Positions 1 to 10,977 are shown, counted from the first letter of the stretch. The stretch: DNA of 64,000 nucleotides from Undaria pinnatifida (GCA_012845835.1 JABAKD010000018.1:8595759-8659758), one strand, 5' to 3'. The notes: generated by a model from the letters alone, not told the origin. Numbers and translations: made by a program.

Positions 1-400
1 CATGACACGCGCGATTCCTTGTCCTTGCCGACATTTATCGCGGCGTAGGAGATCTTGCCTCAACTCATGAGAACGAAACGGACACGACGATTGACTACCA
101 ACGTTGGCGCCACAGTTACTTCGTTTTTCCATCTGCATTCACTAATACCGTCAAACCTCCAGCGTATAAACGCTTGTATCGAGCTGCGGAGCACGATTGC
201 AGCACGCGATTTCCCTATCCTTGCCAACATTCATCGCGGCGTACATAGGACATTTTGACTCAACTGACGAGAACTGCACTGGTTCCACGATTGACCACAA
301 ACGCTTTATTAATAGCGTCATTATGTATCCCTGTGCACTCGACAATGACGTCAAAGCAGAGCTTGATTACAGTAAGTTACACGCGATTCCTTATTATTTC
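1..400. repeat. degenerate tandem repeat, period about 190 bp
   Basis: Two diverged copies lie head to tail and a third begins near 375. Shared blocks are the start CACGCGATT, then TATCCTTGCC, CATTTATCGCGGCGTA, and a later CACGATTGACYACMAACG. Short open frames on both strands here follow from the repeat and show no coding signature. Confidence 0.6.
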
Positions 401-1856
401 TGAATTGCACCCTGCGGTTAGAGGGCGAGGTACGTAGGAAAGGTAGATATACCTACTCTCGTGTGCAGCCTTGTATGGATATTGTGTTCCTGAGCGCGGC
501 TCCGACGACAGAACTGATGGCGTTGCGATCGCAGCAGCCATTCCGTGTTAAACCCGTCTAGTTTGGCGCCCTCCACCGTTTCGGTGGATAGCGGGGAAAG
601 CGCGTGCACTAGGACAACATGGTATACATGTAGCTTGTCGTGGAAGCCGGAGAGCCGATCGGTGCTTCGCAATCGTCATGGCAGGGAATGGGGCGATACC
701 TACCCAGTCTAATCAGCAAATATGGTCTGTTTTCGTACAGCTTTAGTCTATAGTCTACATACGTAGGAGCGCAGGACTCAGAACTATCAAACTTACAAGA
801 CGACGAAGGCAAACAGCCGCCCACGCTAGGCACACGAGTGCATTTCGGTTGTCGTTTGACTTACAGCAGCAGCAGCTGTAGTGTATAGCACCTGGAATGT
901 ACGAGCCCGGCGCCATCGAGCGCGTGTAAGAGTACCAGGTAGGTACGTTGCTGTCACAGGTCGACCTCAAAATATATAGACTACACTGGTAATCATTACT
1001 CTACAGAAAGGCACTGCAGCAGTGCTGTTAGCTACCTGGTGAGCTCGCTTGGCATACCCGCATAGGGTTTGCGAGAAAGGAGCGTCAGGGCGGGCAACAG
1101 GCAGCGCGCACAGCGTGGCAGCGCACAGCAGCAACGCACCAACCGCCATGACAAGAATCCCGCCGCGTTTTAGGGGCTGTAATAATCTATCCCCGCGGTA
1201 AATGAGAAAAATTAGCGCTATTTGATTCGAACACCCTCGTATAATGCTGGAACCACACGGTCGCCACAATGACATTCCCCAATTTCCATACTTTACCCTA
1301 GATATTTTCTAGATTGGTGGTAAAAGGCGGCTCTCTTGATCGCTTGATGCTTGAAAATATCACTGAGTACAGTAGATAGAGACAGGTGACTACTACTGTA
1401 GGCCTGTATCGTGCAAGGCCTAGGGAGCTGACACCGGATCTCCTTTTCGTTGACAAGCTTAAAGGTGTGTTGCTAGAAGTCCCCTTTAGGATGGGTGGTG
1501 GTTGCGCCGGCATCAGAGCATGAGCTGCGCATGGTACTGTCAATGTTTCCACCTTGGTATCGTCGGGCTTCTTGCTCATTGTTTTGTATTTTGAATTTCG
1601 GTGGTATATCCGCTCTCGACGGTAATGTAAATATCTTTTGATATCCATATTAATACCTTAACGGCGACTATATTTTAGTCTACTTGCATTACGAATTTGC
1701 AACCCCATTGCCTCCGCTCCACGGACACTGCACAGGAGCAGCTTAGCAGTACCAAGGGTGCTATCTTCCTGCCCTGCGCCATATTACACACCTTTCTGCC
1801 GCCTTATTCTACTGTGCATGATGCAATTTGATTACACTTTAGTCGATCGGCATGGC
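401..1856. other. intergenic, no supported gene
   Basis: Several open frames of 60-116 codons occur on the minus strand, but none has a recognisable product. One minus-strand frame near 1150-1040 begins with a signal-peptide-like hydrophobic stretch and ends at a possible CAG/GTAGCT splice donor. It could be a first exon of a divergent gene leaving the window to the left, but I could not extend it in a consistent phase. Confidence 0.4.
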
Positions 1857-1860
1857 ACGC

Positions 1861-1865
1861 GCTGC

Positions 1866-1899
<34 letters not shown>

Positions 1900-1907
1900 G
1901 CTGCTGT
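1861..1907. repeat. GCT trinucleotide microsatellite
   Basis: A nearly pure run of GCT units (one ACT interruption) just downstream of GCATGGCACGC. No open reading frame around it is convincing, so this reads as non-coding simple sequence. Confidence 0.9.
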
Positions 1908-2234
1908 CTGGAGTTCGGCGCTGCATGACGAAACGAGATGCACATGAAACGATAACGATGTTTGTGTTGGATGATTTTATGCACCTGTTATGATATCACA
2001 CGTTTACCTCCCTCTACGACGATATAATGGAAACCGAGATAAAGGGTGTGTCCTACACTGACTTCAGTACAATAACTGTCGAATTGTCTGTTTACCCGTA
2101 ATCTTTCGGCTATTATAGGCTGAGTTTCTTGTGCGCTTCTTTCTTATGAGAGGGCCGGCAGTGGAGCTCTTTAGGGCCGGTGGCGGAGCTCTTATGAGAA
2201 GGCCGGGAGTCCGCAAACGGTGCCCTTCTCTTAG

Positions 2235-2346
2235 TTCAAGTGGTTTGTCTCCTAAACACCCAACGCGCCGGTCTGGAGCTTATTCTGACTGCGCCTGTGA
2301 CAGGACACCCTCTCCCGCGTTTTGGGAGACAAATAAACCACTTGAA
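2235..2346. mobile_element. short inverted-repeat element (hairpin), about 112 bp
   Basis: The left end TTCAAGTGGTTTGTCTCC is the reverse complement of the right end GGAGACAAATAAACCACTTGAA apart from a 4-nt insertion. The two arms flank about 70 bp of unrelated sequence. This is the structure of a miniature inverted-repeat element or a foldback; no other copy was noticed in the window. Confidence 0.5.
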
Positions 2347-2349
2347 CAT

Positions 2350-3046
2350 AGGGTGGGATAGTCGTTGCAGTAGTGAAACGGGTTATCATGTCAAAAGTGT
2401 GCCGAGGTATACGGAAGGGACGCAAGATGTCAAATGCTGGCTAGAACAACAAACCTGTAAAAAACACAAAAAAAATCGACGAAAACAAAACTCGCAAATT
2501 CGTAAGAAATGCGCTCGTAGTCGTGACAAGTTGGGGCTCGTTTGCTCACGATAAGTATGAAATTTGACCAAAAGAAACTCTGCTCAGGGTCGGGTGCCAC
2601 ACCAAATCCCATACAATACCTTGCAGTGTCCTGTGCTCAATCGTGACGACAAAATTAGAAGCTGAGCCTCTGTGATTTCTTATTACATATGGCTTGACGT
2701 CGCCGTTTCTTAATGTGAGCTGCCGTACTAAATCCCATACAATAGCCAATAAGTTCCGAGTAACACGCAAGACAACACATTTCTGAAGCGAATTTCAGAA
2801 CTAGTTATCGCCAAACAAAGCGCTCACAAACAACGCGAATGGTGTGACTTTGGCAAGATCTCGTCGAGGGCTTTCCATATAGCAGACGCATTTGCTCGGC
2901 GTTTGAACTCTCCCCGTTGTCGAGAACACTAGCTTCGAAAATCGTCCGAGGGTTTGTGATATCTTGCGTGCTACGTACTGGTATACTGGCCTTGTATATG
3001 GTACCAGGTATTAGTAGTAGCTTGTGCTCAATGGCGGCGAATGCAT
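2350..3046. other. intergenic, nothing recognised
   Basis: AT-richer sequence with the phrase AAATCCCATACAATA occurring twice (near 2604 and 2732), suggesting a decayed local duplication. No gene, RNA or full mobile element was recognised. Confidence 0.4.
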
Positions 3047-3258
3047 CAGGGCTTTTCACGGGCCGCTTCTCGCAGATCGTGTCGGTTTCGGGTCGGCCTA
3101 ACCCGACTCGACTCGACCCGGCCCGTGAGTTTAAAAAACTCTTGACCCGACCCGTGAGTTTTCGAGCAAACCCTGACCCGACCGGACTCGACCCACGACT
3201 TTTTGTTATATTCCTCCCCCGACCCGCGGGTTCGGGTTGTGACCCGTGAAAAACCCTG
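3047..3258. mobile_element. Family C miniature element (CAGGGCTTTTCACGGG ends, GACCCG-rich)
   Basis: The left end CAGGGCTTTTCACGGGCC and the right end GACCCGTGAAAAACCCTG form terminal inverted repeats. The interior is full of GACCCG/CGGGTC motifs in both orientations. Flanks (GAATGCAT and GAAAATTA) match only in part, so the target duplication is unclear for this copy. Confidence 0.65.
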
Positions 3259-4257
3259 GAAAATTAAGCAATTGATCCTCGACGCCTAATGGCGCTTCTT
3301 ACAATCATACTGCTGCAGCGGGGGCCTTCTGTACCGCAAAGCGTACTGCGAGACGGCCGTATCGATCGCTCTGTACCAGGTACAGGATGGTTCAAGTTAA
3401 ACGCCGGAATTCTCCCCCCCACGAATGCCGCTCGCACTATCTAGTCGAAGGGTGAATATTCGGTATCATACCGACCCCCACCGGTAGAAGGGGGTGGCAT
3501 GGCCAGTTTATTTTTGTCAGCGGCTTCGGGCTGTCTCTAGGAGAGAAACTCGTATCTACCAATGATAGGCCTTCAATTTTTTTCAACAATGTCAAGCTTT
3601 TTTCCAAAGCAGGAGCGAAAATAAATTGCGCCGCATATTGCGCGAACCGGTTGGAGGTACTCCAAGGCGTGTCTGTAGATTATTTCGCCCAAAAAATCGA
3701 AAATCTGACCTGCGTATGTCCAATTTTGAGCAGAATATAGCGAAAAAACTGGATCTTACACTAAATACAACCAAGTTGTTTAAAGGAAATCACGTATCTT
3801 CCTCAATGTTAGGAAAAAAAGACCCAATGTTCACGCCGTTTTTGAGGGATAGACTGACATTTTGCACACATGTTCCACATGCCCGTCCCGAGGCCTGACC
3901 TCCGAGGGGATTTCTTTTCTTTGTTTTTCGTCGAATATGATTGGCTTAAGGTGGTCCAATTTTTCCGAAAGGCTTTAATTCACGAAAAATCAGGCAAAAA
4001 AACAAAACAAAAGCACGACCGGTGAGGTCTTCGCAATGGCATAGAAGACGTGTGCGAAATTTCAAGGTCTGAATCGACAAAACGGCGTGGACATTCGCCG
4101 GGGAATACATTTCCGGCTTTTTACTTGAACCAGCCTGTAGCTGTTGAGAGGTCGCCTATATCGTATATGATGCCAGGTATCGCGCAACATAACACACACC
4201 GCGGCGATGGATTTCGGAGCTTATATTCTCCCAACACAAGGAGATCACACATATAAC
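3259..4257. other. intergenic, nothing recognised
   Basis: No coding signal, RNA gene or repeat seen apart from AT-rich spacer and homopolymer runs. The open frames around 3592-3898 lack any recognisable domain. Confidence 0.4.
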
Positions 4258-4459
4258 CACGGCTTTTCACTGGTCAAAATTCGACCAGGGGATCGAGTCA
4301 AGAGGTTTTCAAGTTCTCGCAGGTCGAATCGGGCACGGTCAGGAGGTGTTCGAAATGTCACGGGTCGAGTCAGGACGTTTTTTTGCTATCACGTATCGGG
4401 TCGGGTCACGCTGGCCTGATCCGACCCGCGAGAAGTGACCTGACGCGTGAGATTCCCTG
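4258..4459. mobile_element. Family C element, degraded
   Basis: Starts CACGGCTTTTCACTGGTC and ends with GACCTGACGCGTGAGATTCCCTG, with GTCGGGTC and GACCCG motifs inside. It matches the 3047 element in layout, with mutated ends. Confidence 0.55.
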
Positions 4460-5500
4460 CATACAACGAAAATTCCGGCTCTGGAAATATCTCGTTGAGA
4501 CCTTTCCACAAGCGCATCGCTCGGCGTGTGTACTTTCCCCGCTGACGAGAGAAGACCAGCTTCGAAAATCGTCGGACGGGGTGTGTTGTCTTGCGTGTCA
4601 TACGGTACTCGCATGGATGCTGCACCTCTCCTTACCATGGCTACCACCGCACAGCTGTAGTCTAGCACTGTCTGTAGTTCCACGTTCCAGGGCTTACTTT
4701 GGGTATCAGGAGCTATTGATGTAATATGGACGCACGTAGCTGCGGTACCGCACACGATACCTGGTACATGTTACCTCGGGGCATTCCATGCTCTTGCTTG
4801 AGAGTGGCCGCTGACGCAGCGAAACAGTAGCAGTCGTGCCGGTGTAAGCGTGCACTATCGTGTCCTGCACGCGCACAATATGATCAGACCGCACGCCTCA
4901 ATTGTTACGTCGCTGTATGTATGCGTTATACATGGGTCCTAAAAGGGTATAAACGATTGTCGCATGCCGGTGTACAGTACGGATGCGCCTGCGAGCAAGA
5001 AAACTCCCAATTCGAAACAAAAAACACCCAGTACGAAACTGAAGCTCACTCTTTTCGAGACGCTGAGAAGCTCGGACTAAGAATTAGTGCTAAACGGCAA
5101 GCGATACACTAAATCTTGCCGGTATATTACACGAAGTACAAGGAGGGACTTCGACGCGGTGGGCTGACGCCCGCCTGCGGCTTCGCTCATATGCCGATAA
5201 TGGCGGAGGATGTTGTCCGAAAATTGAGGTGGTATGCGACAATACTGCAGTACTGCCAAGAGTTGCAGTCAAAAATATCATATTTGAGTGAAAAGGAAAA
5301 AAAAGCAGCTCATTTCTCCAGAGTACTACGTCGTATATACCAGCAAGAAATTTGACCCAAACAATTAAGTATTAATTGCACAGAATCAGATTTAACGCGA
5401 AGGAAAACTGACCGACCCAAACGATTACAGCACTAACTAGCTGCCAGTTCGTTTGTCGTTTCCCTCTCTTGAAGTTATACAAAGCACCATGTTATGCTAT
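4460..5500. other. intergenic, nothing recognised
   Basis: No supported gene. It contains occurrences of the short word TACCTGGTA/TACCAGGTA that recurs across the window. Confidence 0.35.
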
Positions 5501-5546
5501 TACCAACAGCTGAAAAACGGTGAGCAACGAAATTTTATAATATGTA

Positions 5547-5965
5547 AGCTTCCCTTTCGGGATGTGGTTGGCTTGAAATCCCGGGGGTATCGCAAGTTGA
5601 AGAAGGCGATAAAACTCTTATACACTCAAAGAAAGCAAACTAGCCTTTAGCCTAGCAAACGCCCAGCCAACGCCCAGGTAACCGGCAAGTAGCACCAACC
5701 AACCCATACCTGTTTATAGCTTAGACTATAGATCTTACCCCCTGCGCAAGCTTGCCCTTCGAGAAGCGATTAGCTTCAAATCCGGGGGGTGTCGCAAGTT
5801 GAAAAGGGGCTCATGCAAACTAAGGACACACTTAATTGCCACCGCACAAGAAACTAATAGGCAAGCAACGTCGGGCACCCCTTTTTTTTTATAGTATAGG
5901 TTATAAGTTTCCCCTCACGGGATGTAGTTGGCTTTGGCTGGGGGTGTCGCAAGTTGAAAAGGGAA
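5547..5965. repeat. Family B short dispersed repeat, three copies
   Basis: Copies of a roughly 55-bp unit lie near 5549-5605, 5755-5808 and 5908-5963. Each has CCYTTCGGGATGTGGTTGGC (or a decayed form), then CCGGGGGTRTCGCAAGTTGA, then AAAGGGG. The CCC-start and GGG-end can pair, giving a hairpin. Further copies occur at 45463 and 55509. Confidence 0.6.
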
Positions 5966-6220
5966 GAACATATCTTCAAAATAAACCACAACAAACAGCC
6001 AACGCCTAGGTAACCCGGCAAATATACCAATCAGCCCAGACGAGTTTATAGCTAAGTCTATACACCAGGTACTAGTATAACCTTTTAATGTGGCATCAAT
6101 GCTCAAGGTTGGCGTCGCAGAATGGTTTCGTTCGGCCTGGCTCGGAACTCTTGCTTGTTGGCGGGGGGTTCATACTGTATACGCGTTCGCGGCGATGTAT
6201 ATTGTTTCAGGTTGTGCGGG

Positions 6221-6301
6221 ATGGCGGCAGATGTGGAAGGAGTGCAGCGGTTGCTAGAGGAACTGCACCGCCTCGGCAGGGAAGGCTTCCCCGACTCGGA
6301 G
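6221..6301 (+). CDS. PRKDC: DNA-PKcs exon 1 (start codon)
   Basis: Residues 1-27, beginning MAADVEGVQRLLEELHRLG and ending GAG before the donor GTATGT. It is an amphipathic helix resembling the human N-terminal helix. The ATG was chosen because it opens the coding-like part of the frame and splices in phase 0 to exon 2. Transcription start and 5' UTR are not visible. Confidence 0.75.
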
Positions 6302-6407
6302 GTATGTAAGCGTATCAAAGTTTTTTCAAAGGTGTTCATTGTTGTTGCTATCCTCCGCCCCGGCGGACGGGTGAAAATGAACCTTAAACCCTTTGGGATT
6401 GCACGCA

Positions 6408-7056
6408 TGTTTTTTGGGGATAAACTACTTGGAGTTTGTGTGAGATTTTTTATTTCCAGAAGTGAAAGGGTTCACACCTCGGACAGATCACGATCTAGAT
6501 AATGTAGACCATCTACATAATCTACAGCAGATCCTGTATCTGCCGTTGTGAGATATTGTGCAGGATCTTAAGTTGTTTGGGGATGAACTTCTTGACATTT
6601 GTGTAGGATTTTTTATATCCAGAAGTGGAAGGGTTCACACCTCGGACAGATCACGATCTCAATAATGTATACCATCTAGATAATCCACAGCAGATCCTGT
6701 ATCTGGCGTTGTGAGATATTGTGCAGGATCTTAGGTTTTTTGGGGATGAACTACTTGGAGTTTGTGTAGGATTTTTTATATCCAGAAGTGAAAGGGTTCA
6801 CACCTCGGACAGATCACGATCTAGATCATGTATATCATCTAGATAATCTACAGCAGATCCTGTATCTGGCGTTGTGAGATGTTGTGCAGGATCTGTGTAC
6901 ATCGAGTACGGACGCAATCCCAAAAACATCTACTAGATCATGCAGATGATACGGCTCCCACCGGGTAACATGAGCTAGACCATACAGATTTTTCCTGGAC
7001 GATCTAGATCATCAAGTGGAGATAGATTATCTATCTGTCCGAGGTGTGGAAGGGTT
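6408..7056. mobile_element. Family D element with internal triplication (intron 1)
   Basis: Terminal inverted repeats CACACCTCGGACAGATC (6473) and GATAGATTATCTATCTGTCCGAGGTGTG (ending 7048, only its first 17 bases from the right needed) bound the element. The flanking 8-mers AAAGGGTT (6465-6472) and GAAGGGTT (7049-7056) match 7 of 8, as a hAT-like target duplication would. The left end and its flank are repeated three times at a 163-bp period (6473, 6636, 6799), so a tandem expansion followed insertion. Confidence 0.7.
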
Positions 7057-7182
7057 AAGCTCAACATCTTTCCACGTATGTATTTGTTCTGTGTGTGTCA
7101 ACTGATTTAACTCGGTCGCTGATAGGGGTCCTAACGATGGCTGATGCGTTTGCTCTTCTTGCTGTTCCTGGAATGCGAGCAG

Positions 7183-7260
7183 ATCAACGACCCCGCCGCG
7201 TTGGTGGAGCAGCTGAGCATCGCGGTGCAAGCGCTGGACCCTCGATCTCCAGGACAAGAG
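7183..7260 (+). CDS. PRKDC: DNA-PKcs exon 2
   Basis: Residues 28-53, INDPAALVEQLSIAVQALD and onward, between the acceptor GCGAGCAG and the donor GTAGGC. Phase 0 at both ends. The upstream TTTGCTCTTCTTGCTGTTCC is the pyrimidine tract. Decayed copies of its 3' end and donor lie about 1.2 kb downstream. Confidence 0.75.
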
Positions 7261-7364
7261 GTAGGCTCCGCGTTGCGTGATTCGATACGGGTACAGTAGC
7301 AGTACCTCTTTTTGACCAAGTAGTTTCTGTTGACTAGGCTCCTCAATTAGATTCATCGGACTAA

Positions 7365-8410
7365 CGAATGCGTGCTACGGTAGGGGTACTGTACCTCTTT
7401 TTGACCTAAATATTTCTGACTGAGGGGGCTCCTCAATTACATCAATTTAGACTGACGCACGCGTGCTACGATAGGGGCACAGGTAGTACCTTTTTTGACC
7501 AAAACATTTCTGACTGATGGGGCTCCTAAATTATATCAATTAGACTCTCGGACGCGTGCTACGGTGGGGGTACAGTACTATTAATAGTACCTATTTTCAC
7601 CAAAACGTATCTGACTGAAGGGCTCCTCAATTACATCAATTACACTGACGGGCGCGTTCTACGATACTGGTACAGCTCTAGTACCTCCGTTTGACCAAAA
7701 CATTTCTGACTGACTGGGCTCCTCAATGAGAGCAATTAGACCTACGAAGCACCCGAATGTCAGTGGTGTTCCGTTTGCGCTTTGCTACATTTTGCCGACA
7801 CATAATAAAGAAACTGTGGACTGCACTTTGCGTTTTGCTTTATTTTCTTTGTATACGTAGGATTCATCGGGTCACTTTTATTTCTCACGTGACGTCCTTT
7901 TGTGGGCGAGTTATAGAGCTATCATAGCTCCTCGAACGGGGGGGGCTCAGGAAAGTCAAGTGCACCCGTGCACCCGTACCGTGGCGTACTAGTCGCTACA
8001 TCGATATACTATTAAATCGTTGGACTGCAGTTTGCGTTTTGCGATATTGTTCGATGTTATTGGTTGTATAGTCTATTGTATACCTAGGATTGTTCATCGG
8101 GTTACTTTTCGTCGGGGCTTTTCACGAGTCATGACCCGACCCGCGGGTCGTGTCAGGAGGTAATCAAGATTTCGCGGGTCGAGTGGGATTGAGGCAAGAG
8201 GGTGTTGAAATATCACGGGACGGGCCGGGTCGGGCTAGGAGGTTTTCAAATCTGGCGCGTCGGGGCGGGTTCCCCTGACTCGACCTGGCCCATGAAAAAT
8301 CCGTTTTTCTTTACATACACCGGTAGTCCTTTCTAGGTGGGGTATAGAGCTATCTCCTGCCGTGGAGCACCTCCGACAACAGTGGTGCACCCGTGCCGTA
8401 GCGTGCGTCC
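7365..8410 (+). mobile_element. Family A array and composite element (intron 2)
   Basis: Four to five tandem partial copies of the Family A left end (GCGTGCTACGRTAGGGGTAC, then TTTTGACCAAAACATTTCTGACTG, then GGGCTCCTCAATTA) run to about 7740. Distal parts follow, with a TATACCTAGGATTSATCGGGT core and an end resembling CACCCGTGCCGTAGCGTGCGTCC near 8410. A Family C element is nested inside at 8113-8302. Confidence 0.6.
8113..8302. mobile_element. Family C element nested inside a Family A copy
   Basis: Starts CGGGGCTTTTCACGAGTCATG and ends CCTGGCCCATGAAAAATCC, with CGGGTCGTGTC and GGGCCGGGTCGGG motifs inside. The A core TTCATCGGGTTACTTTTC is interrupted here and resumes after 8302 as TTTTTCTT followed by GGTATAGAGCT. 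This copy is therefore younger than the A copy it interrupts. Confidence 0.6.
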
Positions 8411-8445
8411 CAAGAGTGGCAGACGCTGCGGTGCCGCGCTTTCCT

Positions 8446-8935
8446 GTTCGGCTGATCGATTTGCCTAGGACAAGAGGTAGACGCGGTGAATGACAGACGC
8501 TGCGTGCGCTCGCGGTTGGCTGCGCGGTTGATCGATTTGGTCTAGGACAAGGAGGTGCAGTTCAACCCGCAAGACACCAGACGCCCTCGGTCGAACTACT
8601 AACCTGGCTTTCTATTTAACTTGAGTGGTGCAAACGCAAGCGCTAGCGGCGCGTCTATGGAATGGAAACATTTCGACGATATCATTCTAACGCCTCATTT
8701 TTCGTCGTGTTTGAAGTTCGCCCCAGGGGGTGTGTTATCTTACCCTGTTGATTCGGTACGTGGGTAGCGCACGCTGTGTGGGCTGCGGTTGGCTGTGCAG
8801 TTGATCCGTTTGTCTAGGACAGAAGAGGTTAACGCAGTGGATGACAGCCGCTGCTTGCGGTTGCGGTTGGCTGTGCGGTTGATCCGTTTGTCTCAGAAAA
8901 AAGAGGTAGGCGCTGTGGGTGACAAGTACTGCGGT
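8446..8935 (+). repeat. ghost copies of exon 2 3' end and donor (four units)
   Basis: A unit of about 75 bp, GGTTGGCTGTGCGGTTGATC then TTTGTCTAGGACAAGAGGTA then GACGCTGC, appears four times in two pairs. CTAGGACAAGAGGTAGRC matches the exon 2 end and donor CCAGGACAAGAGGTAGGC. They are not in a consistent reading frame and are read as decayed duplications of the exon-intron junction. Confidence 0.55.
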
Positions 8936-9563
8936 GCTACGGTTGGCGGCCCGGTCTATAGGTTGGTGTTCGTGTTAATCTGCGCGCTAGCTGGCCTAGA
9001 TTCGGCGAGGAAAGGTGCACAATGGTTGAGGTTCAACTATTGTATTTTCTTGAAACTGCTACGTAGTGGCCACCGGAATCGTGATACACATTTCCGACCA
9101 CGTTATTGCGATAATGTTCAGCTGAAACGCCCCTGACTGTAATGGTGTGAGTATGACATTCTACGATGTAGAAAAGCGCAAGAAAATACTTGCACATTGT
9201 GTATTACCGGTGTATCTTTAGAATAAATGAAAAAACGCTTTCAACTTTGTATATTTTTAGTAGCTGTTATAAATAGTGCCCTGACTACAATGCGAGGAGT
9301 TGTAGGAAACGCAAGCAGCATAGTAAGGGTAGTAAAATACCCGACTTCTCGGTTTTCTGTAGCTTGTGAAATGTCGGCGTTTCGCTAAATGCTAAGGACG
9401 TCGTTGTTTTCGTTGGAAGTACGGGAGTTTACAGCCTGACGATAAACATACTGGAGACAACAATACTAAGATGGTATGACAACCAAGACCCACGCGCTGT
9501 AACAAGCGTGGACGGATGATAGAAAACGCCCTCGTCTCCTCTTTGTGTGGTGCCGTTCGGCAG

Positions 9564-9659
9564 GCGGATGTGGCGCTTTTCGCTTCCTTCATGTTCCAAT
9601 CGCAGGCTCCGCGTGACCTGCTATCGTTTGTCGAAGACACCATAAACACGCCACCCAAG
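9564..9659 (+). CDS. PRKDC: DNA-PKcs exon 3
   Basis: Residues 54-85, from ADVALFASFMFQSQAPRDLL to TINTPPK. It aligns with the human block that includes LVFSRDFGLLVFVRKSL. Acceptor TTCGGCAG, donor GTATGT, phase 0 at both ends. A decayed copy of its 3' end lies 600 bp downstream. Confidence 0.85.
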
Positions 9660-9866
9660 GTATGTTGCACGTCGAAGGTATGGTTGATTATTCCCCCCCC
9701 GCCCCCCGTGTGAAACGCACCAGAAACGGGCTAGAAACGCTGCTGCGCTTTTCTTGTCGATTGTTTGTTTAGATTTGATTCTGAACTGCGAACGACGATT
9801 TGTCCTCCTGGCCAATAATAGGGAGTTAAGAACTCATGGAAACTTTCAATTTCCCCCCTGCAAGAG

Positions 9867-10152
9867 ACGCGTGCTACGATAAAGACATTAAGGTATACCA
9901 GGTATACCACTTTTGGGCTCAAACCTTTTCTGAATGACGGAGCTCCTGAACCTTAACCCCAAATCGCCGGAATGCCAATGTTGTTTATTAATAGCTATAC
10001 GATTGCTTGGTATACCTAGGCCATGGGATTTTTCATCGGGTTGCACTTTCTTTTCCCTCAGAATCAGGTTTTCGGTTTAAGAAGGTATAGAGCTTCTCAC
10101 GTGAGGAATCTTTTCCAGCAATACATTGGGGCGTCTACACCGTAGCGTGTAT
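9867..10152 (+). mobile_element. Family A element, near full length (intron 3)
   Basis: Begins GACGCGTGCTACGATAAAGA and ends CTACACCGTAGCGTGTATC, so its ends are inverted. Internal landmarks in order are GACGGAGCTCCTGAA, AAATCGCCGGAATGCC, TATACCTAGGCCATGGGAT, TTCATCGGGTTGCACTTTC and AGGTATAGAGCTTCTCACG. It is the clearest copy for defining the roughly 290-bp family. Confidence 0.7.
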
Positions 10153-10259
10153 CACTTCATATTCTGAGTTGTTGTCTCGGTGGATGTTTCCTCTGTGCAT
10201 TGGCGGGAGGAGTCACTCGTAGTGTTACGTTAGACGTGCTATGGTTATATGTCCGTGCA

Positions 10260-10328
10260 TGCTCGATGACGACACCGTAAACACGCCACCCAGGGTGAGT
10301 TGCACGTGGGAGGTATATGACCCATCCT
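10260..10328 (+). repeat. ghost copy of exon 3 3' end and donor
   Basis: ACACCGTAAACACGCCACCC then AGGGTGAGTTGCACG repeats the exon 3 end ACACCATAAACACGCCACCC and its donor AAGGTATGTTGCACG with few changes, and the similarity continues about 15 bases into intron sequence. The copied acceptor side is missing. Confidence 0.7.
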
Positions 10329-10977
10329 ACCTCCGTCTTGTGAAACGAACACGGTCTCGGTGGATGACTCTTCTCTGCTGATATCAATATATCAGCAACG
10401 ACGTCAACGTGCTATGGCAGTATTTGAGCAGTTGGTGTTGGTGGTGTTGTCATTGTTATTTGTTGGTGGTTGTTGTCGCTGTACCGTAGTGTTTCTTTGC
10501 TCTTTTGCGGTAATTGTATTATTACATAGCATCAGAACCCACGATATACTCAAAAACCTACCTGTCCCCCTTTTTTCTGTATTCATGTTTGGTCCTAGTT
10601 TTTATGGTCCCACGTCATTGTGTCTGCGTTTGAGTTATCGTCGTTGCCGTGTCGTTATCGTTGTGTTGCTGCTACTTTTGTTCTTACATCATCTCATCGC
10701 CATAGTCCGCAGCAGTCCGTGGTCACAAGATGGGCTCCAAATCCAAAATGCAAAGCAGCCTGCATCTTTAGTTTCAAGTGACTAAAAAGGTAAGCAGGCA
10801 TTGTACAATGCATCCAACGGCGAGGAGGAACAAACTCGTTATTTCGCCTCACAATGCGTTATTAAGCTACAAACTAAAATACTCAATGTACTTGTGCGTA
10901 GTGACTGCACATCGACCAGGTACGCACGGACCTCAAAGTTCATAAACCACTCCAATAACCTGCACCGGTGATTTCAG

